Shown here in pieces: positions 51,946-62,367 of a DNA stretch of 64,000 nucleotides. The stretch is from Kitasatospora sp. NBC_01287 (GTDB lineage Bacteria > Actinomycetota > Actinomycetes > Streptomycetales > Streptomycetaceae): NCBI RefSeq assembly GCF_026340565.1, contig NZ_JAPEPB010000001.1, positions 310,001-374,000 of the forward strand. The letters run 5' to 3'. Made by a program: the position numbers and the translations under genes. The notes beneath the pieces were generated by a model. That model made no database searches and was not told the origin of the DNA. It saw nothing but the letters and a program-made list of their open reading frames with translations. Numbering within the stretch: position 1 is the first letter of the stretch; each line of letters begins with the position of its first letter.

Positions 51946-52501
51946 CCCGCCGCAGCACCTCGCGGGCCCGGGCGCCCGCCACCCGCTCCTCCAGCTCCGC
52001 CAGCACCTGGGCGCCCTCCCGCAGGGTGCCGGCGCGTTCGCACCGGCGGGCAGCGGTGTCCAGGCGGTGCCAGAGCAGCGGATTGGCGAGCAGCACCCGA
52101 GGGTCGAGCGCGACCCAGCCACCGTGCGCGTCGTACAGCACCAATCGCACCGCGATCGCACCCGTCCGGCGCACGGTGACCAGCTGATCGGTCCGCACCC
52201 GACGGCCGCGCAGCGGTTCGCGCACTTCCAGCCAGCCATCGCCCGCCGACACCCGCGGCGGCACGAGGACCACGAAGACCGCCCAGCCCAGCGCCACCCA
52301 GATCCCGGCGCGCAGCGGCGTCAGCCCGCCCGTCCCCCAGTCGGCCCCGGCGAGCAGGGCGGAGAAGAGCACCGCGCAGCTCGCGGCCCGTCGCGCACCG
52401 GCGGCCCAGTACCGGTCGCGGACCGGCACCAGCTCCGTCGTCGCGCGACGGAACGCGTCCGGGTCGAACACCCCGGCCCCGGACGGTTCCTGCTCACTCA
52501 T
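51932..52501 (-). CDS. Membrane protein with PH-like domain
   Basis: A 189-residue protein. Two hydrophobic helices (ASCAVLFSALLAGADW; LRAGIWVALGWAVFVVLVP) follow an acidic N-terminus. The C-terminal half is beta-rich and reads like a bacterial PH domain: GWLEVREPLRGRRVRTDQLVTVRR, IAVRLVLYDAHGGWVALDPRVLLANPLLW and a final helix. ATG at 52501 has GGCAGG close upstream; the frame is open to 52531 without another start signal. Function unknown. Confidence 0.75.
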   Translation of the reverse strand: MSEQEPSGAGVFDPDAFRRATTELVPVRDRYWAAGARRAASCAVLFSALLAGADWGTGGLTPLRAGIWVALGWAVFVVLVPPRVSAGDGWLEVREPLRGRRVRTDQLVTVRRTGAIAVRLVLYDAHGGWVALDPRVLLANPLLWHRLDTAARRCERAGTLREGAQVLAELEERVAGARAREVLRRAGLG

Positions 52502-52681
52502 ACCTGCCCGCCTGCCCACCGTCGTCGTCAACTCGGTTCCGGACGACGAAGGTTAGGCGAGCGATCGGCGCCCACCGGCGGGCCCTGACGGAATCTTGAC
52601 GGCAGCGCCCGTCAGGATTTCGTCAAGATCCTTCCGCCAAGCCATGGTTGACGGTCGATGGTCGGCGACCGCACCCCGGGC

Positions 52682-54406
52682 TCAGGCCGAGCAGAGCCCG
52701 CGGGCGTAGTCCACGGTCGCGGCGGCCTGCGAGTACTGCCACTCCGGCGCCAGCAACCGCGCGTCCAGCTGTGCGGCGGCGGCCTGATCCTCCGTCACGT
52801 ACCCGAAGTCCTGCAGCCAGGCGGGGTAGAGGTTCTTGGAGCCGAGGTAGAACGCCGCGCCGTCCACCGACACCAGCTTGTGGTGCAGCGCGTAGGGGTG
52901 CCCGTCGGCCCACCGGTCACCTGGCGCGGCCCGGAAGGCGGCGAGCTGCAGGTTCTGGCACACGGTGGCCCTGGCGCCCGCCCGGTCCTGGCCGGTGACC
53001 GCGCTGACCCGGTCCAGCAGCACATCGCTGACCTCGGAGAGCGAGGTGATCTGCGAGTACCCGCCGCTGCCGACCGCGCCCCGGTTCGCCGGGTCACTGA
53101 CCACGATCCGCACCTTGACCCCGGCGGCGAGCTTGGCCGCGAGGGCGTCGTAGAGGCGGGCGTCGTAGCGCGGCAGCGGCGGGCAGGTGCCGTTCAGGTC
53201 CTGCTGGGATATCTCGATGTGGCTGGTGGCGCTGGCGACCAGCGCGCGCAACGCGCTCTCCTGCGGGTTCACGGTCGCGTAGTCGCGGTCGGCGTTGGTG
53301 CGATCGGGCAGGTTCAGCGGCCCGCAGGCCGTGGCCGGGCCGCTCACCGGCGCGCTGACCGGCGGCAGTTGGAAGGACGAGGCGGGGTCCACCGCCTGGA
53401 TGCCGACTCCCAGGCCACCGACCGCGATCACCGGCACGGAGCCGGTGGCGGCCGGGGCCGGATCGGCGTCCTGCTCCAGGGTGGCCAGGCAGCCGGCGCC
53501 GTTGGAGGCGGCGAACCACGCGGCCGAGAGGGGCCCGCTGTTGCGGCAGGTCCAGCCCCACAGCGTGTCCAGGTAGCGGCCGGCGGTCGAGGCGGCCGGT
53601 CCGCTCAACGCGAGGTCGGCGTCGGTGACCGGGTGCGCGGTCTCCAGGTAGTCGGCCTTCCAGTCGTTGATGCCGCCGGCGATCACGCTCCGGCCGTCGA
53701 CCACCAGGAGCTTCGAGTGGTTCCAGGAGAAGGCGGTCCTGGCCGTGGTCATCGAGGCCACGTCGAGGGTGACCGACCCGGCCGCGGGCCCCAGCTTCGC
53801 GACCAGCTCGTCGCGGTAGGAGCTGGGCAGCACGTTGATGTTGTACAGCGGCGCGGCGCCGACCAGGATCCGCACCCGCAGCTGGTGGCCCGAGGCCACC
53901 GCCGACTTGAGCCCGGCCACGATGGCGTCCTCGAAGGCGCCGTTCGGCAGCGGGGCGAGCGAGGAGATGTCCACCGTGCGGGTGGCGGCCGCGATGTTCG
54001 CGGTCATCTTCGCCAGCAGCGCCTGGCTGCCCGGACGGTCGGCGCAGCTCGGATCGCCCCAGCAGCCCGGGGTCTGCAGCAGCCAGCCGCCCGGGTCGCC
54101 GGCGGGGGCGTCCAGCGCGTTGCCGTCCGTGCGCTGCCAGACCGTTCCCTCCAGCCCAGGCGAGACCTGACGCAGCGTCTGCTCGACGGCGTCCAGGTGC
54201 GGGGTGGCACTGGCGGCGGAGGCACTGGGGCTGGTCGCCGAAGGGGCAGCCGCCGGGGCCACTGGTGCCGGAGTGGCCGGCGCCGGAGCCGCGAGCGCGG
54301 GCACGGCCGGCGCGGCGGCGAGGATGCCGGCGAAGGTCGCGGCAAGGGTCAGCACCGAGCGCGCCGGACGGCGGTGCGAGCGGGAGGAGGCCCTGGGCAG
54401 AGGCAT
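52682..54406 (-). CDS. Secreted phospholipase D-like protein
   Basis: A 574-residue exported PLD. A signal peptide ([23 protein letters not shown]) is followed by an Ala/Pro/Thr-rich tract and two HKD halves. The first is [21 protein letters not shown] (HxKxxxxD) and the second is [24 protein letters not shown], both with His, Lys and Asp. This is the architecture of secreted PLD and cardiolipin-synthase-like enzymes. ATG at 54406 follows AAGGG at 7 bases; an upstream ATG (54442) is less likely. The region upstream contains GTTCACT and GGTCACC half-sites but not a regular PHO box. Confidence 0.88.
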   Translation of the reverse strand: MPLPRASSRSHRRPARSVLTLAATFAGILAAAPAVPALAAPAPATPAPVAPAAAPSATSPSASAASATPHLDAVEQTLRQVSPGLEGTVWQRTDGNALDAPAGDPGGWLLQTPGCWGDPSCADRPGSQALLAKMTANIAAATRTVDISSLAPLPNGAFEDAIVAGLKSAVASGHQLRVRILVGAAPLYNINVLPSSYRDELVAKLGPAAGSVTLDVASMTTARTAFSWNHSKLLVVDGRSVIAGGINDWKADYLETAHPVTDADLALSGPAASTAGRYLDTLWGWTCRNSGPLSAAWFAASNGAGCLATLEQDADPAPAATGSVPVIAVGGLGVGIQAVDPASSFQLPPVSAPVSGPATACGPLNLPDRTNADRDYATVNPQESALRALVASATSHIEISQQDLNGTCPPLPRYDARLYDALAAKLAAGVKVRIVVSDPANRGAVGSGGYSQITSLSEVSDVLLDRVSAVTGQDRAGARATVCQNLQLAAFRAAPGDRWADGHPYALHHKLVSVDGAAFYLGSKNLYPAWLQDFGYVTEDQAAAAQLDARLLAPEWQYSQAAATVDYARGLCSA

Positions 54407-54709
54407 ATGACGGCCCTTCACGAAAGCGGAACAGATGTTCACTGAACTGACCCGGCAAAGCTACTGCTCGGTCACCTTCCGTTTCGACAACTCACCGACC
54501 GTTCCAGCCGGTCGGCGGGGGCATTCCCGCCGACCGACGGGTGTCCCGCGCGGCCGTCCCGGCGTGGGAGAGCAGTCCCCGCGTGGGAGAGCAGGCCCGG
54601 CGTGGGAGAGCAGTCCCGGCGTGGGAGAGCAGTCCCGGCGTGGGAGGGCAGGCCGGCATGGGAGGGTACGAGGGCAACGCCACCGACCTGCCGCCAGGAG
54701 CCACCCCCG
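54407..54709. promoter_or_regulatory. Divergent region with a 19-bp repeat, 303 bp
   Basis: Contains promoters of the phospholipase D and LLM oxidoreductase genes and, at 54563-54667, a 19-bp array. The open frames on the plus strand here are repeat-derived. Confidence 0.5.
54563..54667. repeat. 19-bp tandem repeat upstream of the LLM gene
   Basis: About 5.4 copies of CGTGGGAGAGCAGTCCCGG (54563, 54582, 54601, 54620, 54639, 54658). Each unit has an inner palindrome-like GGGAGAGCAGTCCC able to form a small hairpin. Confidence 0.9.
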
Positions 54710-55759
54710 ATGGACCGCCCGCCCGCCACGTTCCGCCTCGACGCCCCCGCCTCCGGGCAACCCGCCGGCATCCTCGCCGCCGCCGAGCAGGCCGAACGCC
54801 GGGGCATGGACCGCCTGGTGGTCGCCGAGATGGCCCACGACCCGTTCCTGCAACTGGCCAGGGCGGCCGACCGCACCAGCACGATCGAGCTGGCCACCGG
54901 GGTCGCGGTCGCCTTCGCCCGCACCCCGATGACCCTCGCCTACCAGGCTTGGGGACTGCACGAGGCCTCCGGCGGACGGGCCGTCATCGGCCTGGGCTCG
55001 CAGGTCAAGCCGCACATCGAGAAGCGCTTCGGCATGCCCTGGGACCGCCCGGCCGCCCGGATGCGCGAGTACGTCCACGCGGTGCGCGCGATCTGGCACA
55101 GCTGGCAGACCGGCGAGCGGCTCAGGTTCCGCGGTGACTTCTACACCCACACCCTGATGACCCCGCTCTTCTCCCCCGACCCGATCCCCACCGGGGTGCC
55201 GCGGATCCTGCTGGCCGGCGTCGGGCCGCTGATGACCCGCACCGCCGGCGCGGTCGCCGACGGATTCCTCAGCCACCCCTTCACCTCCGTCGACTACCTC
55301 ACCGAGCAGGTGCTGCCGGGCCTCACCGCGGCCCGCGCGCAGGCCGAGGCCGAGGGCGCGCCGTGGACCAGGAGGCCGTTCGAGATCGTCGGCAACGTGC
55401 TCACCGCGACCGGCCGCACCGAGGAGGAACTGCGGGCCAACCTGGCCGGGGTGCGCGAGCGCCTGGCCTTCTACGCCTCCACCCCCGCCTACCGGCCGGT
55501 GCTGGCCCAGCACGGCTGGGCGGAGCTGCACGAGGAGTTGCACCGCCTCTCGCTACGCGGGCGGTGGCAGCAGATGGCCGAGCTGATCGACGACGAGGTG
55601 TTCGCCGCCTTCGCGGTCGCCGGGACGGTGCCGGAGGTCGCCCGCGAGATCCACCGCCGCTACGCCGGGCTGGCCGACCGGATCTCCGTCAGCCTGGGCG
55701 AGGAGGCCGACCCGGAGCTCGCCCTGGACGTCCTGGCGGCCGTGCGCGACCTGGGCTGA
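54710..55759 (+). CDS. LLM-class, probably F420-dependent oxidoreductase
   Basis: A 349-residue (beta/alpha)8 protein of the luciferase-like monooxygenase superfamily. Typical elements are AEQAERRGMDRLVVAEMAHDPF, IELATGVAVAFARTPMTLAYQAWGLHEASGGRAVIGLGSQVKPHIEKRFGM and PRILLAGVGPLMTRTAGAVADGFLSHPF. GLGSQVKPHIEKRF is distinctive of the subfamily often labelled TIGR03617. F420 dependence is inferred from family and host. AGGAG 9 bases upstream fixes the ATG at 54710. Substrate unknown. Confidence 0.9.
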   Translation: MDRPPATFRLDAPASGQPAGILAAAEQAERRGMDRLVVAEMAHDPFLQLARAADRTSTIELATGVAVAFARTPMTLAYQAWGLHEASGGRAVIGLGSQVKPHIEKRFGMPWDRPAARMREYVHAVRAIWHSWQTGERLRFRGDFYTHTLMTPLFSPDPIPTGVPRILLAGVGPLMTRTAGAVADGFLSHPFTSVDYLTEQVLPGLTAARAQAEAEGAPWTRRPFEIVGNVLTATGRTEEELRANLAGVRERLAFYASTPAYRPVLAQHGWAELHEELHRLSLRGRWQQMAELIDDEVFAAFAVAGTVPEVAREIHRRYAGLADRISVSLGEEADPELALDVLAAVRDLG

Positions 55760-55957
55760 GCAACCGCGCCGAGGCGCGCGTGCGCCCGGGGCCGCCAGGG
55801 GCTGCCCGGACACCACGCGCGGCGGGACCTGCCGGACAGGCCCCGGCCCCCAGCCCCCAGGTCCCGGCGCGGCACCGCGCATGGATCGCGTCAACACCGG
55901 GCCCGTACCGCGCGCGTGGCGCGGTGGGCTGCTACACCGGAGGGCAGGAGGTGTGTG
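55760..55957. other. Intergenic region, 198 bp
   Basis: GC-rich and without a credible gene. GGGCAGGAGG at its right end serves the DUF4118 gene. Confidence 0.5.
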
Positions 55958-56818
55958 ATGCTTCGCAGTCCCATCCGGCCCACCGACCGGACACCCCGCC
56001 CGAGCCCCCGGCAGCACCCCGGTCGGCGCCCAGCTCGGCGTCCCGGCCGGAACAGCAGCGGGGCCACCGCTCGGCACCCGGCCCATGGCCCGCTCGCCCT
56101 GCTCGCCGCCGTGGCCGCGCCCCTGGCGCTCTGCGCGGTGCTGCTGCCCTTCCGGGGCGGCATCGCCAACACCAATGTCGCGCTGCTGCTGGTCGTCGTG
56201 GTGGTCGCGGTGGCCGCCCTGGGCCGGCGGTCGGCCGGAGCCGTCGCCGCCGTGGTCGCCGCGCTCTGCTTCGACTTCTTCTTCACACGTCCGTACGAGC
56301 AGTTCGCGATCAGCAAGTCGGCCGACCTGACCACGGCCGCGCTGCTGCTGGCGGTCGGCCTGGCGGTCTCCCAGCTGGCCGCCCGGGCCCGGCGCTTCCG
56401 GGTCCTGGCGATCACCGACGCCGGCTACCTGACCCGGATCCGCGACACCGCCGCGCTCGCGCGCAGTGCCAACTCGGCGCTGACAGTGGTCGACCAGGTG
56501 CGCGACCAGCTGGTCGAGCTGCTCCAACTGCGCGGCTGCCGCTTCGAGTACGGCTCCCTGCTCGGCCGCCCGCCGCGGCTGGAGCACGACGGCTCCATCG
56601 TGGTCGGGCAGCGGAGCTGGGACGCCGACCGGCTCGGCCTGCCGGACGAGGACGTGGAGCTGCGGATGTTCGGCAACGGCACCTACATCGGCCGCTTCAT
56701 GCTCGAACCCACCCCGGGTGCCGTGCCCTCGCGCCAGGCCAGACTGGTCGCCGTCACCCTGGCCTCCCAGGCCGGTGCGGCGCTCGACTCACTGCACCGC
56801 CCGGCGAAGGCCGCCTGA
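55958..56818 (+). CDS. DUF4118 (KdpD-like) membrane sensor protein without kinase domain
   Basis: A 286-residue protein. After an Arg/Pro-rich N-terminus there are three or four helices (LLAAVAAPLALCAVLLPF, VALLLVVVVVAVAALGRR, VVAALCFDFFFTRPYEQFAI). FDFFFTRPY is the KdpD/DUF4118 signature. The C-terminal half (about 155-280) is a GAF-like soluble domain, not a histidine kinase. So it senses a signal without phosphorylating a response regulator. AGGAGG lies 9 bases before the ATG. Confidence 0.85.
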   Translation: MLRSPIRPTDRTPRPSPRQHPGRRPARRPGRNSSGATARHPAHGPLALLAAVAAPLALCAVLLPFRGGIANTNVALLLVVVVVAVAALGRRSAGAVAAVVAALCFDFFFTRPYEQFAISKSADLTTAALLLAVGLAVSQLAARARRFRVLAITDAGYLTRIRDTAALARSANSALTVVDQVRDQLVELLQLRGCRFEYGSLLGRPPRLEHDGSIVVGQRSWDADRLGLPDEDVELRMFGNGTYIGRFMLEPTPGAVPSRQARLVAVTLASQAGAALDSLHRPAKAA

Positions 56819-56884
56819 GCCGCGGCCGTCGAACCACCGAACCGCACCAGCGCCTGAACCGCGCCGAGCGCCCGACGGTGTGCC

Positions 56885-56919
56885 GGGGGCGCGCGACCGT
56901 TCCCCGGTCGCGCGCCCCC
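56885..56919. terminator. Perfect 15-bp hairpin after the DUF4118 gene
   Basis: GGGGGCGCGCGACCG and its exact complement with a 5-base loop, 66 bp downstream of the stop. Confidence 0.85.
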
Positions 56920-57211
56920 TCCCCAACACCTGGCCGCCGATGCCGTCACCGAAAAGCCGGTGCGCTCCCATCGGCGCGGCCCCGCCTGGTCCCCCACGGA
57001 CGAAGCGGTGCCTTACCTCGTCCCGAACACTAACCACCGCCCGATCGATTCCACGCCGCCCTGACGCGCCCTTGGCGCCCAGCGAGCCGATCTTGACACT
57101 TCGCTGGCACCGGACCTGGCAGCAGCCCTGGCACCGGACCTGGCACCGGACCTGGCACCGGACCTGGCAGCAGCCCTGGCACCGGCCGCCGAAGCCCGGC
57201 TCAGACGGCGT
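56920..57211. other. Intergenic region with 12-bp array
   Basis: 292 bp downstream of the terminator and of the convergent universal stress gene. TTGACACTTCGCTGG (about 57092) recalls a -35 element but no gene follows on the plus strand. The 12-bp array occupies 57103-57186. Confidence 0.5.
57103..57186. repeat. 12-bp tandem repeat downstream of a universal stress gene
   Basis: About seven units of CCTGGCACCGGA, some as CCTGGCAGCAGC. The last lies 26 bp from the stop of the minus-strand gene. Confidence 0.85.
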
Positions 57212-57661
57212 TCACCGCTCCTCCGGCCGAACGATCACCACCGGGCAAGGCGCCTGCCGCGCGACCTCGGTGCTCACCGAGCCGAGCAGCGCCCGCGCGA
57301 CCGAGCCGTGGCCGCGGCTGCCGACCACCAGCACCTCCGCCCCGCGCCCCGCTTCCAGCAGCGCCTCCACCGGATCACCTCGCACCAGCAGCTCCCGTAC
57401 CGCCACCGGCCGTTCACCCGCACCCAGCACCGCGTCGAGCTCCTCGGTGAAGCGGCGCCGGGTGACGTCCTCATCGAAGGTGGTGTCCACCACCGGCGCC
57501 GACCAGCCGAAGTTCACCGGCAGCTCGACCACGCCGACCACCTCCACCACCCCGCCCAGCAGCCTCGCGTGCCCGACCGCCCAGCGCAGCGCGGCCCGTG
57601 ACGACGGCGACCCGTCGACACCGACCACCACCCGGGGCGGCACACCGTCGTTCCCGGCCAT
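57212..57661 (-). CDS. Universal stress protein (UspA family), ATP-binding type
   Basis: A 149-residue single USP domain. VVVGVDGSPSSRAALRWAVGHA carries the conserved Asp and Ser, and EVLVVGSRGHGSVARALLGSVSTEVARQAPCPVVIV is the full G-x2-G-x9-G-S ATP-binding loop. Unlike the other USP gene in the window, all motif residues are present. ATG at 57661 has AGGTG 7 bases upstream; a GTG two codons earlier is less likely. Probably a dormancy or stress-regulon member. Confidence 0.9.
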   Translation of the reverse strand: MAGNDGVPPRVVVGVDGSPSSRAALRWAVGHARLLGGVVEVVGVVELPVNFGWSAPVVDTTFDEDVTRRRFTEELDAVLGAGERPVAVRELLVRGDPVEALLEAGRGAEVLVVGSRGHGSVARALLGSVSTEVARQAPCPVVIVRPEER

Positions 57662-57765
57662 CCGCACTCACCTCACCTCAGCTCGGGGCGGCCCCGTCGT
57701 CCGCCGGGTGCCCGCACGGCCGCGGCGGGCCCGGCGACCCAGGCGGTCACCGGTGCCCACCGAGC

Positions 57766-57818
57766 CCCTCGGAGCCAGTGCCCCTCAGAACCCGTGCCCC
57801 CTCAGAACCCGTGTCTCA
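57766..57818. repeat. 16/17-bp repeat at a stop codon
   Basis: Three imperfect units of (C)CCTCAGAACCCGTGCC; the minus-strand stop (57816-57818) lies at their edge and the unit contains the TGA. Confidence 0.7.
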
Positions 57819-58094
57819 GTACGCCGGCTGCCGAGGCCAGCCACCGCTCCCTTCCCGGTGCAGCACCCATCGGGCCGCCCACCAGAGCATCGCCAGCACG
57901 GTGGCGCCCCAGAACACGGAGAAGAGGATCAGGATCCACAGGGTGGAGATCTGGGCCGCCGCGAGGCCGAGCCCCATCGAGATGCCCACCATCCACACCA
58001 CGGCCCAGGTGGGAATCTCGGCCACCTCGTGCACCACGTCGTGCGCGGGGTGCGCCTGCTCCTGACCCCGGTTGAAGTCGGGATGTTCCGCCAT
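57816..58094 (-). CDS. Small membrane protein, 92 aa
   Basis: A short protein with an acidic/His-rich N-terminus (MAEHPDFNRGQEQAHPAHDVVHE), two hydrophobic helices (WAVVWMVGISMGLGLAAAQIS; ILILFSVFWGATVLAMLWW) and a basic tail. GGAGG 8 bases before the ATG at 58094 supports it over longer in-frame forms. No known family; it may be a stress-regulon membrane protein, as it lies next to a universal stress gene. Confidence 0.75.
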   Translation of the reverse strand: MAEHPDFNRGQEQAHPAHDVVHEVAEIPTWAVVWMVGISMGLGLAAAQISTLWILILFSVFWGATVLAMLWWAARWVLHREGSGGWPRQPAY

Positions 58095-58258
58095 CACCAC
58101 CACCTCCGCTTCCGAGCGCTCAGCGGCCAGGGCGGCCGCAGCAGCCGCGGCAGCCGAAACGGCCACGACAGAGCCCCCTCCCATCGTGCCCCCGCGCCCA
58201 CCGCGCCGCCGCCCGGCGCGGGTCAGGCCTGCCGTGCGGCCGCCGTGCCCCGGACGGC

Positions 58259-58732
58259 CTATGCCGTCGGCCGTGTCCACCTGGTGAGCACCCGAGGCTC
58301 CCGCTGCGGCGCCGGCCAGATCTGCAGGCGGATGTCCTCGGAGGCGAAGCCCCGCGGGTCCGCGGCGGCGGCGTCCAGGCCGGAGCGGGCGGCACGCACC
58401 CGGAGCCATCCCACCGGGACGTCGAACCGGGCGGCGTCGGGCAGGTAGTCGGAGCAGCCGAGAACCGTCAGGCACCCCGAGGGCACGTGCAGGGCGGCCT
58501 CCACCACGTGGTCGAAGTCGGCGCTGTCGTCCACCGGCTCGTCGTCGAGGAGGTCCACCGTGACAGCGACGTGCATGTTGTTCACGGTGCCGAGGAGCAC
58601 GATGCCGTCGGCGACGCCGACACCGTCGAGCACCGCCTGTGCGGACCAGGCCCGGCCCAGGTCGTCGTCGGAGTCCTCGTCCATGACGTGGATCTGGTGG
58701 TAGTCGGCGAAAATCTTCAGTCGGGTCGTCAC
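58259..58732 (-). CDS. Conserved hypothetical protein, 157 aa
   Basis: A soluble, acidic protein. It starts TTRLKIFADYHQIHVMDEDSDDDLGRAWS and has alternating strands and helices (GIVLLGTVNNMHVAVTVDLLDDEP; SGCLTVLGCSDYLPDAARFDVPVGWLRVR) ending LQIWPAPQREPRVLTRWT. The pattern of similar streptomycete proteins is competence-/immunity-like, but I cannot name a family. The start is GTG at 58732 with no strong ribosome site; a 30-codon ORF ends 10 bp upstream. Confidence 0.7.
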   Translation of the reverse strand: MTTRLKIFADYHQIHVMDEDSDDDLGRAWSAQAVLDGVGVADGIVLLGTVNNMHVAVTVDLLDDEPVDDSADFDHVVEAALHVPSGCLTVLGCSDYLPDAARFDVPVGWLRVRAARSGLDAAAADPRGFASEDIRLQIWPAPQREPRVLTRWTRPTA

Positions 58733-58742
58733 CGGGCCATCA

Positions 58743-58835
58743 TCAACGACCGGTAGGACAGTCAGATCGGACGGGCCACCCGCCGGACGCCGCGGCGCCA
58801 GGTTTCCGCAGCACCAGGTTAAAGAACAAGCTCAT
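58743..58835 (-). CDS. Possible 30-aa ORF ahead of the 157-aa gene
   Basis: MSLFFNLVLRKPGAAASG... and ends DCPTGR. GGGAGGA lies directly before the ATG, and the stop is 10 bp before the next start, which would allow coupling. Spacing of the ribosome site is tight. No family similarity; low support. Confidence 0.25.
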   Translation of the reverse strand: MSLFFNLVLRKPGAAASGGWPVRSDCPTGR

Positions 58836-58954
58836 TCCTCCCTCACGTACTTCAAGGTGATTGCTCGCATCATGGAGGGAGGTGGAACCCGCTCGGCTCC
58901 TCGGAGTCAGAGCCTCTTCGGCTGATGTCGGCACGAGCTTCTGTTGGGGCGGTC

Positions 58955-60463
58955 ATGAGCGAAAATCACGGCGCGGACGAATCGACCCGATCCGGTGGCC
59001 CGGAGCAGTACGGCCACCCCGACAGCCACGGCAGCGACCACGGCAGCGACCGGGGCGGCGACCGGGGCGGCGCACCCGGCGCAGACCAGGCCCCCGGCTC
59101 CGGCACCAGCCACGGCACCAGCCACGGCACCGGCCCCGCCGTCCCTCCCGGCGGCTGGGGCCCGCCGCCGCTGCCGGGCACGGCCGTCCCGGGCGCGCCG
59201 CCGACCCCGCCGTCCGGCCACCTCCCCCCACCGCCGCCCCCGTATCCGCCCGGCGGCTGGGGCCCGCCCCAGCACGGCTACCCGCCGGTGCCGCCGCGGC
59301 GCGGGCGCGCGGGGCGGACCTCGCTGGTGCTGCTGGCGGTGGTCATGGCCGGCGTGCTGGCGGGGGTCGGCCTCGACCACGCGTTCTGGCAGCAGCGGGA
59401 CGCCGCCTCGCCGCTCCGGCCCGCCAACCCGGCGGCGCCCTTCACGCAGTCGGGCGCGGGCGGGAGCAGCGGTTCCGGCGCGGGCGCGGGAGTGGCCACC
59501 GCGGTCGACCCGACGCTGGTGAACATCGACGTCGCGGTCGGCTACCAGGGCGCCGAGGCGGCCGGGACCGGCATCGTGCTCTCCAGCTCCGGCGAGGTGC
59601 TCACCAACAACCACGTGATCGACGGCGCCACCTCGATCAGCGCGACCGATGTGGGCAACGGCCACACCTACACCGCCACGGTGGTCGGCTACGACCGCAC
59701 CGGCGACCTGGCGGTGATCCAGCTGAAGGACGCCTCCGGACTGGCGCCCGCGAAGCTCGGCGACTCCTCGAAGGTCGCCGTGGGTGACACGGTGACGGCG
59801 ATCGGCAACGCCGGCGGCACCAACCGGACCCCGACCGCGGCCTCGGGCAGCGTGACCGCGCTCAACCAGGACATCACCGCGAGCGACGAGGGCAGCGGCA
59901 CCTCCGAGCAGCTCAGCGGCATGATCCAGGTGGACGCGGACGTGCAGCCCGGCGACTCCGGCGGTTCGCTGGTGGACTCCTCCGGGGCGGTGATCGGCAT
60001 CGACACCGCCGGCTCCGACGGCTCCGGATCGCAGCAGCAGGCCGCCTCGCAGGGCTTCGCGATCCCGATCGACGCGGCGCTGCCGCTGGCCCAGCAGATG
60101 GAGGCGGGCAAGGCGAGCACCGAGGTGCACATCGGCCCGACGGCGTTCCTCGGCGTGGAGGTCGCCACCGGCTCCGGAGCGGGCTCGGGCCAGGGCTCGG
60201 GCTCGGGCTCGGGCCAGGGCTCCGGCTCCGGCTCCGGCGTCCCGATCGCCGGGGTGGTCCAGGGCTCCCCCGCCGCGCAGGCCGGGCTCGCCCAGGGCGA
60301 TGAGATCACCGCCGTCGACGGCCGGACCGTGCTCGACCCGGACGCGCTCACCGATCTGATGAGCAGCCAGACCCCGGGCAGCCAGGTGAGCGTCCAGTGG
60401 GTCGACGCCGCCGGTGCCCAGCACAGCGCCACGGTCACCCTCACCACCGGCCCGGCCGACTGA
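58955..60463 (+). CDS. HtrA/DegP-type membrane-anchored serine protease with PDZ domain
   Basis: A 502-residue protease. A Gly/Pro/His-rich cytoplasmic N-terminus (1-118) leads to one helix (SLVLLAVVMAGVLAGVGL). The trypsin-like domain has H220 in LTNNHVIDG, D251 in RTGDLAVIQLKD and S335 in QPGDSGGSLVDS. A Gly/Ser linker (about 405-425) of repeat origin precedes the PDZ domain (IAGVVQGSPAAQAGLAQGDEITAVDG). The triad is complete, so it should be active in quality control outside the membrane. ATG at 58955 follows GGGGCGG; ATG 58925 is an alternative. Confidence 0.92.
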   Translation: MSENHGADESTRSGGPEQYGHPDSHGSDHGSDRGGDRGGAPGADQAPGSGTSHGTSHGTGPAVPPGGWGPPPLPGTAVPGAPPTPPSGHLPPPPPPYPPGGWGPPQHGYPPVPPRRGRAGRTSLVLLAVVMAGVLAGVGLDHAFWQQRDAASPLRPANPAAPFTQSGAGGSSGSGAGAGVATAVDPTLVNIDVAVGYQGAEAAGTGIVLSSSGEVLTNNHVIDGATSISATDVGNGHTYTATVVGYDRTGDLAVIQLKDASGLAPAKLGDSSKVAVGDTVTAIGNAGGTNRTPTAASGSVTALNQDITASDEGSGTSEQLSGMIQVDADVQPGDSGGSLVDSSGAVIGIDTAGSDGSGSQQQAASQGFAIPIDAALPLAQQMEAGKASTEVHIGPTAFLGVEVATGSGAGSGQGSGSGSGQGSGSGSGVPIAGVVQGSPAAQAGLAQGDEITAVDGRTVLDPDALTDLMSSQTPGSQVSVQWVDAAGAQHSATVTLTTGPAD

Positions 60464-60474
60464 GCCGACCGGCG

Positions 60475-60538
60475 CCCGGGAACACCGCTCGTGAGGAGCC
60501 CCCTCCCGGTGCCGGCGGTGTTCCCGGGCCCGGTCCCG
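60475..60538. terminator. Hairpin after HtrA
   Basis: CCCGGGAACACCGC and its exact complement (14 bp) enclose a 36-base loop, 12 bp after the stop. Confidence 0.7.
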
Positions 60539-60649
60539 CTACCGGCGGCGCCCCGGCGAGCGTACGGTTTCAGACAGAGCACCTCCGCAGGCCGCCGACG
60601 CCCGAGCGGCCCCCGCCGGCACCGCACAGCCACTCCAGCACCACCACCC

Positions 60650-60708
60650 GCACCACCCACCCGCACCACCCACCCGCACCACCACCCGCACCACCCACCC
60701 GCCCGGGG
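60650..60708. repeat. 12-bp C/A-rich tandem repeat upstream of gltD
   Basis: About five units of CCGCACCACCCA, ending 6 bases before the gltD ATG. It replaces the normal ribosome-binding site position; no GGAGG is seen. Confidence 0.8.
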
Positions 60709-60713
60709 CACCG

Positions 60714-62213
<1,500 letters not shown>

Positions 62214-62245
62214 CCCGGGCGGCTCCCGCCCCGCCCCGCGCCCGT

Positions 62246-62290
62246 CCCCCCACCGTCACCGTCCCCCCACCGTCACCGTCACCGTCACGT
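62246..62290. repeat. 17-bp direct repeat after gltD
   Basis: CGTCCCCCCACCGTCAC twice, followed by further CCGTCA copies. It begins 33 bp past the gltD stop. Confidence 0.7.
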
Positions 62291-62367
62291 TCTGCGAACG
62301 TACCCGCATGGATCCGCCCCGGGCGGGCAGGCGACCAGTGCGGGAGCAGCTGAGGAGGATGGTTCGG

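Noticed and set aside
54470-54500. PHO box upstream of phospholipase D
   Set aside because: GGTCACC and ACTCACC half-sites occur, but their spacing is not 11 bp, so I do not call a box here.
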